Source: Gracilariopsis chorda (taxonomy: Eukaryota; Rhodophyta; Florideophyceae; Gracilariales; Gracilariaceae). Taken from it: a stretch of 64,000 nucleotides of DNA. The notes beneath the pieces are model-generated. The model did not search any database and was not told where the DNA came from. It worked only from the letters and a program-made list of their open reading frames with translations. The stretch spans positions 1-64,000 of the forward strand of contig NBIV01000258.1 in NCBI GenBank assembly GCA_003194525.1, given 5' to 3'. This document shows positions 45,057 through 56,939 of the stretch, piece by piece. The position numbers were made by a program, and so were the translations under genes. Positions within the stretch are counted from its first letter, which is position 1. Each line of letters starts with the position of its first letter.

Positions 45057-45595
45057 ATAATTTGAATGGCAGGGAGCCTTTGCGTCAAAGAGGTTTTTTC
45101 ACGCGTGGAATGGGGCTTACAATACAGTTTATGGGCGCAAAGCCTCCAGTCAGTCAGCATGTAACCCCTTATCCCTAATTGTTCTATATATTGAATAGAC
45201 ATGAATATGCTTTTGGTTCCAGCGTTGGCTTGGTGCAGCAACAGAGGTTCTGCATGCTGCGCGAGAGCCAAAATGTTGTATATTATAGTTGTGGTGACAA
45301 ACCTCTAAATTTCAGTTATTCTTGACAGACTCGTAGGTGTTCTAATGGTATGTAATTTCAATGGATCTGCACCGGAAAGTAGCGTGCTGTGCAAGCCAAT
45401 CAGCAGCTGTAACAGTTAACATGCAACAGCAGCCTTTAAGCTGTACGCTTTGCTGCTGCTGCTGAATGTTTTGAGTGAGAGGGAGTCGTTGCACCAAATA
45501 GCTGCTTCAAAATCACTTACTTGGGCGTGCAAGGCAGTTTTTTGGCGTAAAGCACCCGGTTAACCTACAAAACCCCCTCATTCTTCACGAAATCA
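44945..45595 (+). repeat. Diverged direct duplication of about 220 bp
   Basis: Two stretches (about 44,965-45,185 and 45,385-45,595) share an ordered set of words. Both have GCAGC runs with AACATACAGCAGC or AACATGCAACAGCAG, then GGCTG-TGCTGC followed by GCTGAATNNTTTGA, then AGGGAG and TTGC. They end in CAGTTTATGGGCGCAAAGC or CAGTTTTTTGGCGTAAAGC. They look like an old tandem duplication with trinucleotide-rich segments. Confidence 0.45.
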
Positions 45596-45599
45596 TTAT

Positions 45600-47470
45600 A
45601 GAACTGGAAGTGTTGAAATCGCAAACTATTTGCAATATGAACAAAGACATCTATACTATAAAATCTATCTAGAATAGAGGTTCGCGCAATAAAAGGCGTT
45701 CCAGAGCAAACAAAATAAATTGTACAACTTTGCAACGAGAATGGGTATGGCCATTCGTGATAACTTTGGGCGATTTCCATAGATATATTACGGCACAGGA
45801 AGGGGTTCAGCACAACGGTGGGTCCTGCATGTCCTTTTTGTATATTGCCACTAGTTTACTCGGCCTAGGGCTAGGGCTTTGTATGAAAGCTCCGTTCCCG
45901 CTTGCGTCAAAGTTTTTGCTCTTACGTGGTCTTTCGTGCAATGCCGACAATGTCAAGGGTGTTTATAGACCGTTCAAGGCTGTATTTCAAAGGCTTCTCT
46001 GTATTATATGGAGCAGTGCAGCTACTGCATTCACGCTTTAACTGACAAAAACACAGCGAGCAACGTAGGTTGAACTTTGAATACTGGCAACCAGGGAGAG
46101 CCTTTTCTCCTTCCGTAACAATGTAGAGGCAATTCCAGCAAACAGATTTTTCTATAGCATCAAAAGCCTGGTATGCGCTACTAGAATGCGCTTGTGTAGA
46201 GTCGCCTAGTAGGAAAAGAACTTCTTCGAAATCACTGAGATTGTTTACAGCAACAAAATGGATAGATCAAAATCTTTCATGCTCCGTCTTCACATTCGAC
46301 GTGCATCTGTTTTCGCAACTATACAGATAAAGGATAGGAGGGACCACTATAAGTCTCAGAATGTCTGCCAGCCTCTTTGATATTTTGTTTGTGATTGTAA
46401 TGTACAGAACATAACCAGGTCCTTGATGGGTCATTAACTACCCATTCAGAGGTGTCCGTAGCTGAAATTGAGAGCATTTGAAACTCAAAAAAATATTTAA
46501 TGAGCACAAAAAACTCCCAAGTGCTAGCAAGTTGTACAGTGTGCAATAGATATTTGGGATATGACTCACTCTTTTCTCGTTGCAATATGCAGCGTCTTCT
46601 TTTTTATCTACTTTATATAATTTTCGGACCCATACACCACCTCTTTTCATCTTCTTTTGCCGTATCGGTGTTGAAATAGGTCTTTGTTTCCAAGCTTGCA
46701 ACGCATGGCTAGGCGTTCCTTGTGCATATCCTCACGGCTAGCATAATACACTGCAGCGAAGGTTTTTTCCTCGGCACGTAGTGCAGAGTAGTACTGGCTG
46801 ACAACGTCTTTAGTTTAGGTTGAAGATGGAAATAGAAGCATATTCTGTAAGTACACCAGCTCTGTTTTGTATTTGATAAGTCATTAGAGTGACAGATTTT
46901 GCAATTTTACGTTCATCAAATGCTGAGAAAGCATTACATTTCAAGATTTGATTTGTTCCCAATAGAAACGAAGCGCATAAAACTTGTTCCGCAATATTCA
47001 TCACGAGATCTAATACACGAGTTCTTTGACGAAGAAACAAATAGTGTGGGCGAATTTGAAACAACAGCGCTACAAATCGTTCGCAGCAAAAAACTTGTCG
47101 TTTCGCTTTGGATGTCACTATCTCTCATATCATACACGCCACACACTTGTCGAACAGCAAGGACATAAGTTAGCAAAGTCGTTGCTATTCTGTATTTTCT
47201 TGGGTAGCATCGCAAGTAATCCTCCGGGTACTTGGGACTTGTAAGATTTCTATTACAACCGAGAAGCATATAAGGTTTGCTTAGCTGCTCTCTGGTGCAC
47301 ATACGACCAAAACGAACGAGAACAAAAACACTAACTCTCGACGCCACCCCGTATGCACCGCTAACACGGTGCTTTCAAGGAGGGCTGATGCCTCTAGTGC
47401 AGGCTCTCCCATATACATCTTTGGCGGCAGTTCACAAGATGATGTCATCAAATTCTTTTTTCTAGTATGA
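45600..47470. other. Unassigned AT-rich region
   Basis: Frames of 70-140 codons exist on both strands (for example minus 46,934-47,347 and plus 45,730-46,041) but none has a recognised motif. On the minus strand near 46,000-46,150 a reading contains CWNCLY, LRCSLCFC and RECSSC, a Cys-rich pattern that could be a decayed zinc-binding domain. Several minus-strand readings in different frames suggest a decayed transposase-type gene, but this cannot be shown. Confidence 0.3.
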
Positions 47471-47479
47471 GAATGTCAT

Positions 47480-50400
47480 TAGGAAGAGAAAACCATCTGA
47501 AGAGAAAGAGTCAAAACTCATCTAATAGCTTGGTAATGAAGCATTTGTCTCTTACTAAGATATGTATGAATTCGATGGCGCTTTGTTAGAAGAGGCCTTA
47601 GACTGATCTGAAGTGAAACATTTGTTACTGGAAATGTTCGCAGTTGTTGAAGACCCTTGAGAAATAATCAGGAAAACAATGGCTTGGAAGCTTCTACCAC
47701 TGGAATTTGTTCAGTCTTTGGAGGAAATGGATCCGTGCCTCGAGAAAACTGGACTCCATGAGCAGGCCAAGTATGGACGTCTTCAGAACGCTGTTGTGGA
47801 GCATAGATATCTTGCTCCGGTCCTCCTGCTCAGACAATCGAATGAATACGAGTTTTTGAAAAACACAGACAAAGATTATGTGAATTACATGAAGTAATTA
47901 CAGTCATCATATTCATTTGCTTACGGTTCATCATCTTAACGAAATAAACCGAAAAGGATCATGCCCTGTCCAGAACAGGGTGGTCAGTCCTTGTAAAATG
48001 AGGGGACGGACCGAACTGAACAGATTAGACAACTCTCTCTGTTATTGAATAGTACAAAGAGTTACCCACCGCAAGACAGTAGGATTTGCACATATTGGTA
48101 TTGTAGGAAACCGGATCACGTACAATCAAATTGTGCCAACAACCCACTTCAAAATACTCGTTGCAAAAGGTGTGACAAACTTGGACATTCTGAAATTGGA
48201 TGCTGGACAAGAACTCCAGCATCGGAGCCGAATAACGTACAGATTGCTCATGCTGATGCTGATGTCGAGTTATAAGATGAGAGGAAAATGAAGTCCTCTG
48301 TAGATTCTAATGCAATGTAATCTGAAACTAGTAAAGTAACGGTGATCACCAAAGCTCTAGAAGTAGAAGTTTTGAATACCACAAAACGTGGTTTTTATGG
48401 TCAAGCCCTGCCAAATCACAATCAAGCCCCACCCGTTGATCTTTTGACTACGCCGAATCCCATGAAGCACATACCTATGAAAGGCGGAGAAAAGAAAAGT
48501 ATCCAACTGCGCTCTCATTAAGAGAGAGAACCTCTACTCGAGTAGCAGCTAGAAAGAAGAAATCTTTAATAAATCGCAAGTCATCCGTAATAGACCATGT
48601 TGGGAAGTAGTGATTGAACTTGGCAATGCCTCATGTGACCTCACGTTTGGGAAACGTTTGCGTGAGAGGCTGATGAAGCCAAGAAGCAAATCAAGGTGTT
48701 CTTCAGCAATGTTGTATCTCATGCAATGGCTGTTACGTAGAGGTATTGACCCACCAAAAGACTAGAAGATGTCTCAGTGAAGGTGTATGGAATGCCTGTG
48801 GCAGAGATATTGGACTGGAAAGCACTTTACAATATCGTGTACCGTTCATTTTCAGATGTTCTTGGTTTGTTTTCGTGATCTGCCGCTAGAAGTATAAATG
48901 TGGTTGATGGGATCTCATCCGTTGTGGAAGGGATACTACGAAATATACCACTGACCTATGGACGTTCCGAAACACTTTTGAACTTCCTCGTTGTTAAAGG
49001 CCCCCCATTCGATATCATCATATTTTTGGCGAAGTTCGAAGAACTCCAAACATGTGTAGACCTTGGTAATTAGAATGTGACTATTACCATTGATGGAGAG
49101 ACATCTGTTCTAGATTCGAAGTATGATTATAAGATACCGAGTCTACTCGACTCTGGTAGAGGCAGTGAATACTTCACAATTGATTCTGATATTTTTCTTT
49201 TCTCAACTCCTCTAAGAGCGAGAGTGAGGGTTATCATGTGCATTCAGTAAGGGATGAGACCCTTCTTGAACCACACATATTTCATGTTGAAGAAGCGGAC
49301 TAAATTTCTGATTTGTCTGAAGAAGACCCTGAACAAGAAGAACATATAGAAGATGATGATTCAGGCGAGTCAGAAGCTCTTTTGGAAGAAGAAGACAGCA
49401 GGTTTGCTCACTTAACAACCACAATGAAGCATTTACTAAATGCTGTAAAACAAGCATTGAACTCGACAATGAAGAACAAGAACATCAGTGCTTGGCCCTT
49501 GGAGGTTCTACGTACATTTGACGTTCCAGTGAAACATTCGTTCGACTTTAATGATCCAACACCCATATACAGGAGGGTGCGAAGACAGCTTCCGAAATAT
49601 AAAGATGTTTGGCGAAAAGAGATTGATGATATGTTGCGCATTGGTATCATTATCCCGTCTGCTTTTGCGTGGTACTGTCACGTTGTCATTGCACCTAAGA
49701 AGGATTGTAAACCTCGCTTCTATGTCGATTGTTGGGCCCTGAGTGCAGAGCTGGAAGCCTATCATTGCCCACCACCAAAGATCGAAGAGATATTTGATGC
49801 CTTAAGAAAGTCAACCATTTTCAAAACTCTATATCTATTCTTGGGATACTGGCAGGTTAAAATGGCCGAACGTTGCCAGGAGAAAACGATTTTCCTTTGC
49901 AGATACATTCCTTTCAATTTACATTCATGTCAGTTGGGCTTCTGAGTGTTCCTGCTACTTTTCATACAATAATGGATGTTTTCTTGAAAACACTAGATGT
50001 TCCAAAAATACATGTGGATGATGTTGTAATATTCTCGAAGATTCTCGAAGAAAATGTCGATCATTGCTTACAAATGTCTGACAAAATTGCATTTTATGGA
50101 TTGAAGATTAAGGTTACGAAATGCAGCTTCGCTCAGTGCAAAGCGCGACTTCTCGCCCACATGGTTGATGGTAGTGGAATTCAAGATGCAGAGAAGAGAA
50201 CAGTACTACAGAAAGATTCTGAGGCTTACAATGCATCTGAACCAAGAGGTGTTCTTGGACTAGCAGATTATTCTCATGGTTTCATATAACACATTGCAGA
50301 AATGTTAGCATCTCAAAATAAGAAATAGAATTGGATTCCAAGTATGCAGAATGAATTTGGAGAGCTGAAACTGAAGTTGAGTACACCACTTGTTCTCGCA

Positions 50401-52112
50401 ATTCGTAACTTAGAACCTCCATTTGTCGTAGAGAAAGATGGCTCTTCTATTTTGCATGGTACTCTTCTTGCTCAAAGAAAAGGAGATGACAAGCGGTACC
50501 CTATACAGTATTCAACGCGAACTATGATATCGACAGAACGAAACTATTTGGCATGCCGACGTGAAGTACTTGCAGTCATATCAAAACTGAAGACTTTCTA
50601 GGTATCCGTCTTGCTACACATCCCTTTACATTGATAAGTGGCCCTTAGGTGCTGCAGTACAAATTTAAGAAATTACAAACAGTGAAGGATAGCAAGGGGG
50701 GTGGGTTTTCTAGCCCAGTACGATTCTAAGGTTCAGTATCGTTCCAGAAAGAAGAACAGAGCAGCCGACTATTTACCGCGAAGCATGATTGATGAAAACA
50801 AAGAAAAGTCTCATGATGCAGGCTGTATCACTGGAGAAGAGTTGAGGTGATTGATAATGAAGAATCATTTGTAGGATACTCCGAGATACGTCAACGGAAA
50901 AGATATCTTGGAAAAAGACTCCAAAATTCAAGGAACCATCCGCAAAAATGCAAATATGTTTGCTGCTTGGAATGTTAGGCTGATGAGACGTTCTTCCGAG
51001 GGCCTACCAGTGATTCCACCGTTTCTTCTAGACCATCAATACTGAGAAGGGTTTATGACGATATTGGACACTGGGGTGTTTAAAGCAATTACATGTTTGT
51101 CCTGGACGGGTACTGATGGCACGAAGTTCATCTTGATGTCATCCTTTATGTGAGAAGTTGTGAAGGATGCCAAATTTTCTGTGTCTATACCTACCAATAA
51201 AATGACCCGGAAATATCACCGCACAGGCTTGTTTCAGAACTTTTCAAAAAACTTTCAAGACCATTCCCAGTCACAAGGTCAGGTAATAGGTTCATGTAAG
51301 TTGCAGCTGAAAATCTATCTAGCTGGCGTCTTGCCTGGCCTACACAAAATTCCAGAGCTCAAATCGTTGTTGATTTTGTGCCAAAGAAGATAAACTATTT
51401 CCTTGGAACCGCATATCTGATCATCTCTGACAATGGTAATCGCTTTATGGCAACCATTGTAGTGAGCTTCATGAATAAACATGGCATTCTTTGGGAAAGA
51501 AAAGTTTCCTATGCCGCAATCGCCAATGGGAGAGGTGAGAGAATGATTGGGGCGTTGAAGAACGCTAAAAAGAAAACGGTTTTAGAGTCTCAGAGTTCTT
51601 GGGATAACGCAATTTCTGGTCTCCTGTACGGATATCAGCGCCGTTCATTTCGAGGAGGCCGTTCGCCTGTCACAGATCTCTATGGAATTCTCCCTCGACT
51701 GAATAATGATGAAGCGACGCCTTTACTTCTAGCTACCAATGAGATTCATCGTGAAAAAGAAATAGATACCTTGATTTTGAGAAGATTCAATAGGATTGAC
51801 AATGAATCCCAACTGAAGACTAGAACTATGCGTATCATCACATTTAAAGTTGGTGATGTGGTGCTAGCTCGCAAATGCAAAGCAATTAACCCTGCCAGGA
51901 AATGGCCTGCCATTACATCTGAATATTTCGGCGCATGCCGTATGACCAGCGCCAGTCACCCTCGGTATGAACTGAAGAGTATACAATGCAGAGTGAAAAG
52001 ACAAACTGTTCATGCAGGAAGGTTGAAGCTCTTTCACCAACGCTCAATGATGCTGGAACACTGGGAAAGAACTTTGGAATGCATTAAGCAATTACTTATT
52101 GAAGATTCATGA
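47480..52112 (+). mobile_element. Old Ty3/gypsy element (element D), broken
   Basis: Plus-strand parts come in gypsy order. There is a gag-like piece (about 47,640-47,900) and two zinc knuckles (about 48,090-48,220, with CKRCDKLGHSEIGC). Reverse transcriptase spans about 49,500-50,170, with FDFNDPTPIYRRVRRQLP and the VDDVVIFSK catalytic box. RNase H spans about 50,350-50,600, with YSTRTMISTERNYLACRREV. Integrase spans about 51,000-52,110, with IISDNGNRFMA and ANGRGERMIGAL. The C-terminal integrase region is the longest open part. No LTR pair was found by eye, so the ends are estimates. It is broken many times, and the coding parts look as old as element A. Confidence 0.75.
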
Positions 52113-54960
52113 ATACTGCATATGCATACCTAAGCAGTTTGCGTATTCGAATATGATTATTTGCTGCTAATAATGCGTGAAGTACATATCTCTTACCTTC
52201 GCAATGCTAGGATTGCAACAGTCAACTCCACCAGAAAGTTTAAGTGAGGCCATATATAGTCTGAAATGACGGTACTTGGCACTGTCAATTGTGATTAATC
52301 AATGTAAGTGGCATGGTCTATTCTAGAACTGTGATGAAGACAAACCAGGTTAAAGTGAGGACCAGAGAAACCACCTAAGAAGTCAAAGATATACACGCAA
52401 ATAGGTATAAGTCGAGGATCAAGCACACGAGCAGAAGTTTGAATAATATTTTTGTGGAGCGATATCCCTAGGCGGGAGGTCTTCTCAAAGTGTTCTTTGC
52501 CTAACTGTCTTGGAAGGTAAGCACAGCGATAGGGCCCTCCGTACCACATGGTACGCGAGTGTAATACCAAGGTTGCTTCTGGCTATACCGACGGAAGTGA
52601 TAATCAGAATAGAGTAACCAGCTGTTCAACGTGGTGCAAAGGTCTGTTTACCCGGTCTTCCCGTCCACAGAGATTCCACAGGGAAAAGGGAAAAAAGAGA
52701 GAAAGAACCAAAGCAAAGGGTACAACCCGGCCAGTAGTTCAAAACGCCGAAAGAAACCCGGTGGTGGGGGTGTTGCTGACTCAGTCAGCACTGCAAAACT
52801 CGATAATGGGTCGAACGGCTATCTGTTCCCACTATAAAAGGTAACCAGTACCATAAAAACCAGAAGGAGAGGGCAAAACCATGGAGCGAGACAGATCAGC
52901 GGCCCTGATTGATACTGTGCTGGTGACCATAACGAGACTTAACGCGGTGAAACCAGAGGAAGGAGTTAGACACTTCGCGCAGGCGATAAACTCAGAGCCG
53001 AGTCACAGCTTAGCCTTGCCGCAGGGTGAAACGGTGGGGCCGTCCTCCCTAGAGTACTATGGGGTCATAATAAAACTAAGAATACTAGTACTGTAGCGTG
53101 CCATGCGTGTGGTTCACTTTTTTTGTCAATGAGTGGCATGGCTGGCCACGGCGCAGCACAACACGTTTGAAACATGCCAGTCGTGAATGATGTCCATGTG
53201 CTTACCGCACCTCCATTTATTCCAGATATCATAGAAATAACCCATGAATTTTCCAAGAACGCCAAATAAACCTCATATCGACTTTCACCCAATATTTTCA
53301 AGGGTCCACTCATACCTGCCTTGAACTGATACCACGTCGGTACTGAATTATTCATGATCCACCTCGCCTAGTACGTATGTGTATACGAATTGATCTACAA
53401 TATTATGCACTAACAACACTTGCCAGCAAATGAGGAAACTGAAAGTGTGCGTTCCCTACTCGACCTGCAAACTCGATGGCTTTCGAGCTCGACCTAGAAC
53501 GGTATACAGACATCTGATATGCGCAGTTTGTGGGGCGGCAAGAAGCCAATTGCCGCTAGTCTGTCATCATAATGGCCTGTTATCGTGGGGATCACGAAAA
53601 TGCCGTATACTAGGATGATTTGAACGAGCACCATTTTATTGACAACATTATCCTCAAATTCTTTTCTGTATACTCTGTGCACCCCACATAGAAGATAAGG
53701 AAACATCAAAACGACCATGGAACTTTTTCTGTGGATGTTAGCGTCGTGCATGAAAAGTCTTAGCAATCATGGTTCCTAACATACAGTCCCCATCTCCATT
53801 AAAGAGTGAAATCGAGTTGGCGTCAATCTCATAAATTTGATCAATGCCTACTCGAGATGAGAAGATGCATAAATCATTTCAAGTCTAAAATATTCGCTTC
53901 AAAAGCAGGTTCTATTTGTAATCATTAGCTTTTTTATAGCCCCTTCGGTTTGTGACGTTTGAAATGAATCTGGACATGACCCGGGTGCAAATATATTAGA
54001 AAACTTCAACACAAAATAAACTGCTTTACCAATATTTCTGGTCACGAACTGATGAAGAAAAAAAAGGTGCCGGCAGCGTGTAAACCGAAAAGACTACTTT
54101 TGTCTAGGATTTTGTCAACCATACCCGCAATATTTGCAAGAAGCAAAAGTGGTAGGTTCCCATGGAAGACGTTTGAGTTTCCGTGACGATGAACCCCAAA
54201 AAAACCAGCCGGGAGATTTATTGGTTGCATGTGAGCAATATATGGTATTCCACCAACGACTGTAGGGTCTCGGTTGCAGAGGTGGATATCCACGGGTAAC
54301 GGCGTAAGCGGGCGCCGCCTTGCGGGTGACTGTCTAGTAATACAGGCTCCGGTGCCAAACGGTGATGTCTCGTGAGGGCACGAACGGACGAAGAGTCGGA
54401 GGGTTCGAAGATCTCGGTGTCGAGTACAGCACAGGATTATCTGAGAAAACAGCACACAACGCCAAGTAAAATGGGCGAAACGGGAGTTAGTAATGACAGG
54501 AATATGAGGAGATCCTCGGAACGAGGGCTGTAGCTCAGATAACGTTAGGCACTGATGCTACAGGCGCTCCAATGTCGTAAACGACTTAGGATTCCTGTAA
54601 TTTACCACTTGGGTAAGCCGTTGGTTGTTGGTTGGCCTCCGCATTCCTCCCCTGGGCTTCAGGCCTTTACTAGTCCCATAAGAGCAGCGCGACGGCCTCA
54701 CTGTCAAGCCTACACGTGTGGTTAGCCACTACTGGCACTAGAATAAAATATCGAATAAATTATTTGGCAATGGGTGCCAGGGTGGTACAGGTCTACACCT
54801 GCACTAGGGTGCCACCCATGAGACAGTTCTTTTCATAGCTGTCGCTCAGTAGCGTTAACCTCAGCTTCAATTGATGAGTTGCATCCCCCAACTTAAGCGA
54901 TAATCGGCACTCCGAAGCCATTGCATCCTGAATGCTACACATCCCCACAGTTAAGAGCGG
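52113..54960. other. No gene recognised
   Basis: Short frames occur only. A plus-strand reading near 52,640-52,840 is very Lys/Gly-rich (STEIPQGKGKKERKNQSKGY), and one at 52,881-53,096 (MERDRSAALIDTVLVTITRL) looks protein-like, so a decayed gag-type gene is possible. Around 54,780-54,830 an imperfect inverted repeat centred on ACAGGTCTACACCTG is flanked by GGGTGCCA and GTGCCACCC. The 3' LTR of element E should lie somewhere left of 55 kb but could not be delimited. Confidence 0.35.
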
Positions 54961-54981
54961 AGCGCGCGCGACGCAAGAGCG

Positions 54982-54989
54982 TATAAAAG
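54982..54989 (+). promoter_or_regulatory. TATA box for the antisense ORF of element E
   Basis: TATAAAAG, in a GC-rich upstream setting (GAGCGGAGCGCGCGCGACGC), lies 113 bases before the ATG at 55,095. Spacing suits a start near 55,012 and a leader of about 80 bases. No competing ATG was noticed between them. Confidence 0.5.
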
Positions 54990-55094
54990 CGACTTCCCCA
55001 AGCAGCTCTCTGCACATCATCTCGCTCTTCAACGAACACAAGCGATACCAATCTCACTCTCTCAAGTGTTCTTGCTTCTTCTTGTGTCGACACA

Positions 55095-56735
55095 ATGAAC
55101 AAATATCCACCCTACGTGAATCCGCCGTCGTCCTATGACGATCTAGACGCTCCTGCTCAGCCTCCGGCCGCTTCAGGTCATCATCCGACACCTTTTTCAT
55201 AAACTGCGCCATTGCCGCAAAGCTCTTCTGGGCCAGCGGTCCCCACGTATCTTCTGCCTCCTGGCATACAGGCTCCACAGCCACCAATCCCCGCGGGTTC
55301 TTTCCTTTCGTATTCAGAATTGGTGGGGCGTGCCCCTTTGCAAAACATGAAAGTGTACGCACGAGCTCTTTGGTTCTTCCCATTGGCGGTCCGCAATGAA
55401 GAGCTTATCGGGAGCTAAGTGGTCGACGGTCGACTTTCTGACGGTGTCCCATGGTTTGCCTTATACACAACGGATTGGTTGAGCCATTTTGGCCTGCCTG
55501 ATAGCGCAATAAGTCGTCATCATGGCGAATCCCTGGCGGAGCCCAGCAGATACTTCGTGCGACTGGTATATATGCGGATGCCCCGCGTCATTGGGACGGT
55601 TCCCTTGAATGAGGATTGGGGTTTCGACACCTGGTATGCCCGCACCGGCGGAGAAGCTTACGCGTATGCCGAGAACCTGGCTCATCTGGATACCCGTCAA
55701 TGGCGGTGGGTCCGCAGCGTTACCAACGCAGCGCTCTGCTTCGACAATCCTCAGATCCGTGCGGAATTCTTCCTTCGTAAACGCGACATCCTCTACTGGG
55801 ACTTGCCAAGGTGGGAGTAACGCGCGAGGTCGCGACTCGGGTACCTTGTACCATACCGAATGTTGGAGATCGACCGAGTGCAGTTCCGTTCGCGCGTTGG
55901 GCACTACATCCCTGTCCCGAGGCATTGGCATGAGATCGAGAGTCCTCGTGATTGCGCTGTGGAGCTCCTTCCTGCCTTGACCTAGGTGGGCTCTGCCCTT
56001 ACGAACGATCCGTTCTCCGGTTACTGGGTAGTCGTCTACACCGAATGCATTGCCAAGGTGGCTGTGTATATCCTGTGGGACGTCTATGACACATAATGCT
56101 TGTGGTACATGAGCCCAACTGCTCGGAAATACTCGAGAAAACTCGATCTATCCTTCGTACTTGGCTTACGAGCCAACCAGGAGGAATTCCGTCGTCTGAT
56201 AGACGTAATAGACCAGATTGACTGGAGCCTTGTGCCAGCTGAACAGGCAGCGCGTGGGTCACATAACTTCGATCACTCCCCGTGGAGAAACGGCCCTGGC
56301 GGTGACTTCGTGTGGTATGATCCGTGGACCAGTCAGCACATCGATGGTGCACAGGCGAAACACCTACGCGAGAGTCCGCGAGCGATGCCCCCAACTCAGC
56401 CCACTGGCTACGTATTTGAACCGGCTCCGGTCAATCCTGACGCTCTCGTCGACGAACTGGGGAATCTCGAGGCCAATGCTGAGGCGGACGGGGAAGCCAT
56501 GGAGGTGTCTTCACTATATGCGGGCGATGACGTCGAACCGAGTGCTGCAGCGATGCAGACCTCTGCTCAAGTGCCTAGTCAACCAATTGGTACGGGCAAC
56601 AAGGGCGAGCTCGGCATGTTGAGGCAATTCCTCCTAGACGGTGGCATTCCGTCTGACCAGATCGCCAGTGGTCGTCAGCAGATGCTGAACCTCTTGCGTC
56701 TCAGCATGGACGGCGGTCCATCCACGAACGCGTGA
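55095..56735 (+). pseudogene. Antisense ORF of element E, broken
   Basis: Plus-strand readings begin at an ATG in the context GTCGACACAATG and end with a stop at 56,733. They lie about 200 bases from the pol end of element E, on the opposite strand. The N-terminal part is Pro/Ser/Tyr-rich. The middle has aromatic-rich words (GVPWFALYTTDWLSHFGL and QWRWVRSVTNAALCF). The C-terminal part is acidic and ends GGPSTNA. A homologue lies in the same relative position in element C. No known domain is recognised. An accessory protein of the retroelement, as known for antisense ORFs of some plant gypsy elements, is an inference. The copy is broken a few times but clearly better preserved than that in C. 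Confidence 0.55.
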
Positions 56736-56939
56736 TGAGAGCCTGACCTGGCTGATGTGACTTCACGTACGACTAAATGTAGTATGGCTTGAGGTAAAAC
56801 AAATCCTCACCTTGTGACTTCTTCACTTCTATCTTCTTTCTTCTCCTTTCCATCTCCATGGCTCCATTTCTGTGACTCTTCACTACTTCTCTCCATTCAT
56901 GAGCAAATGCTCCGCTCCGTGATTTCCAATGGGGGACTA

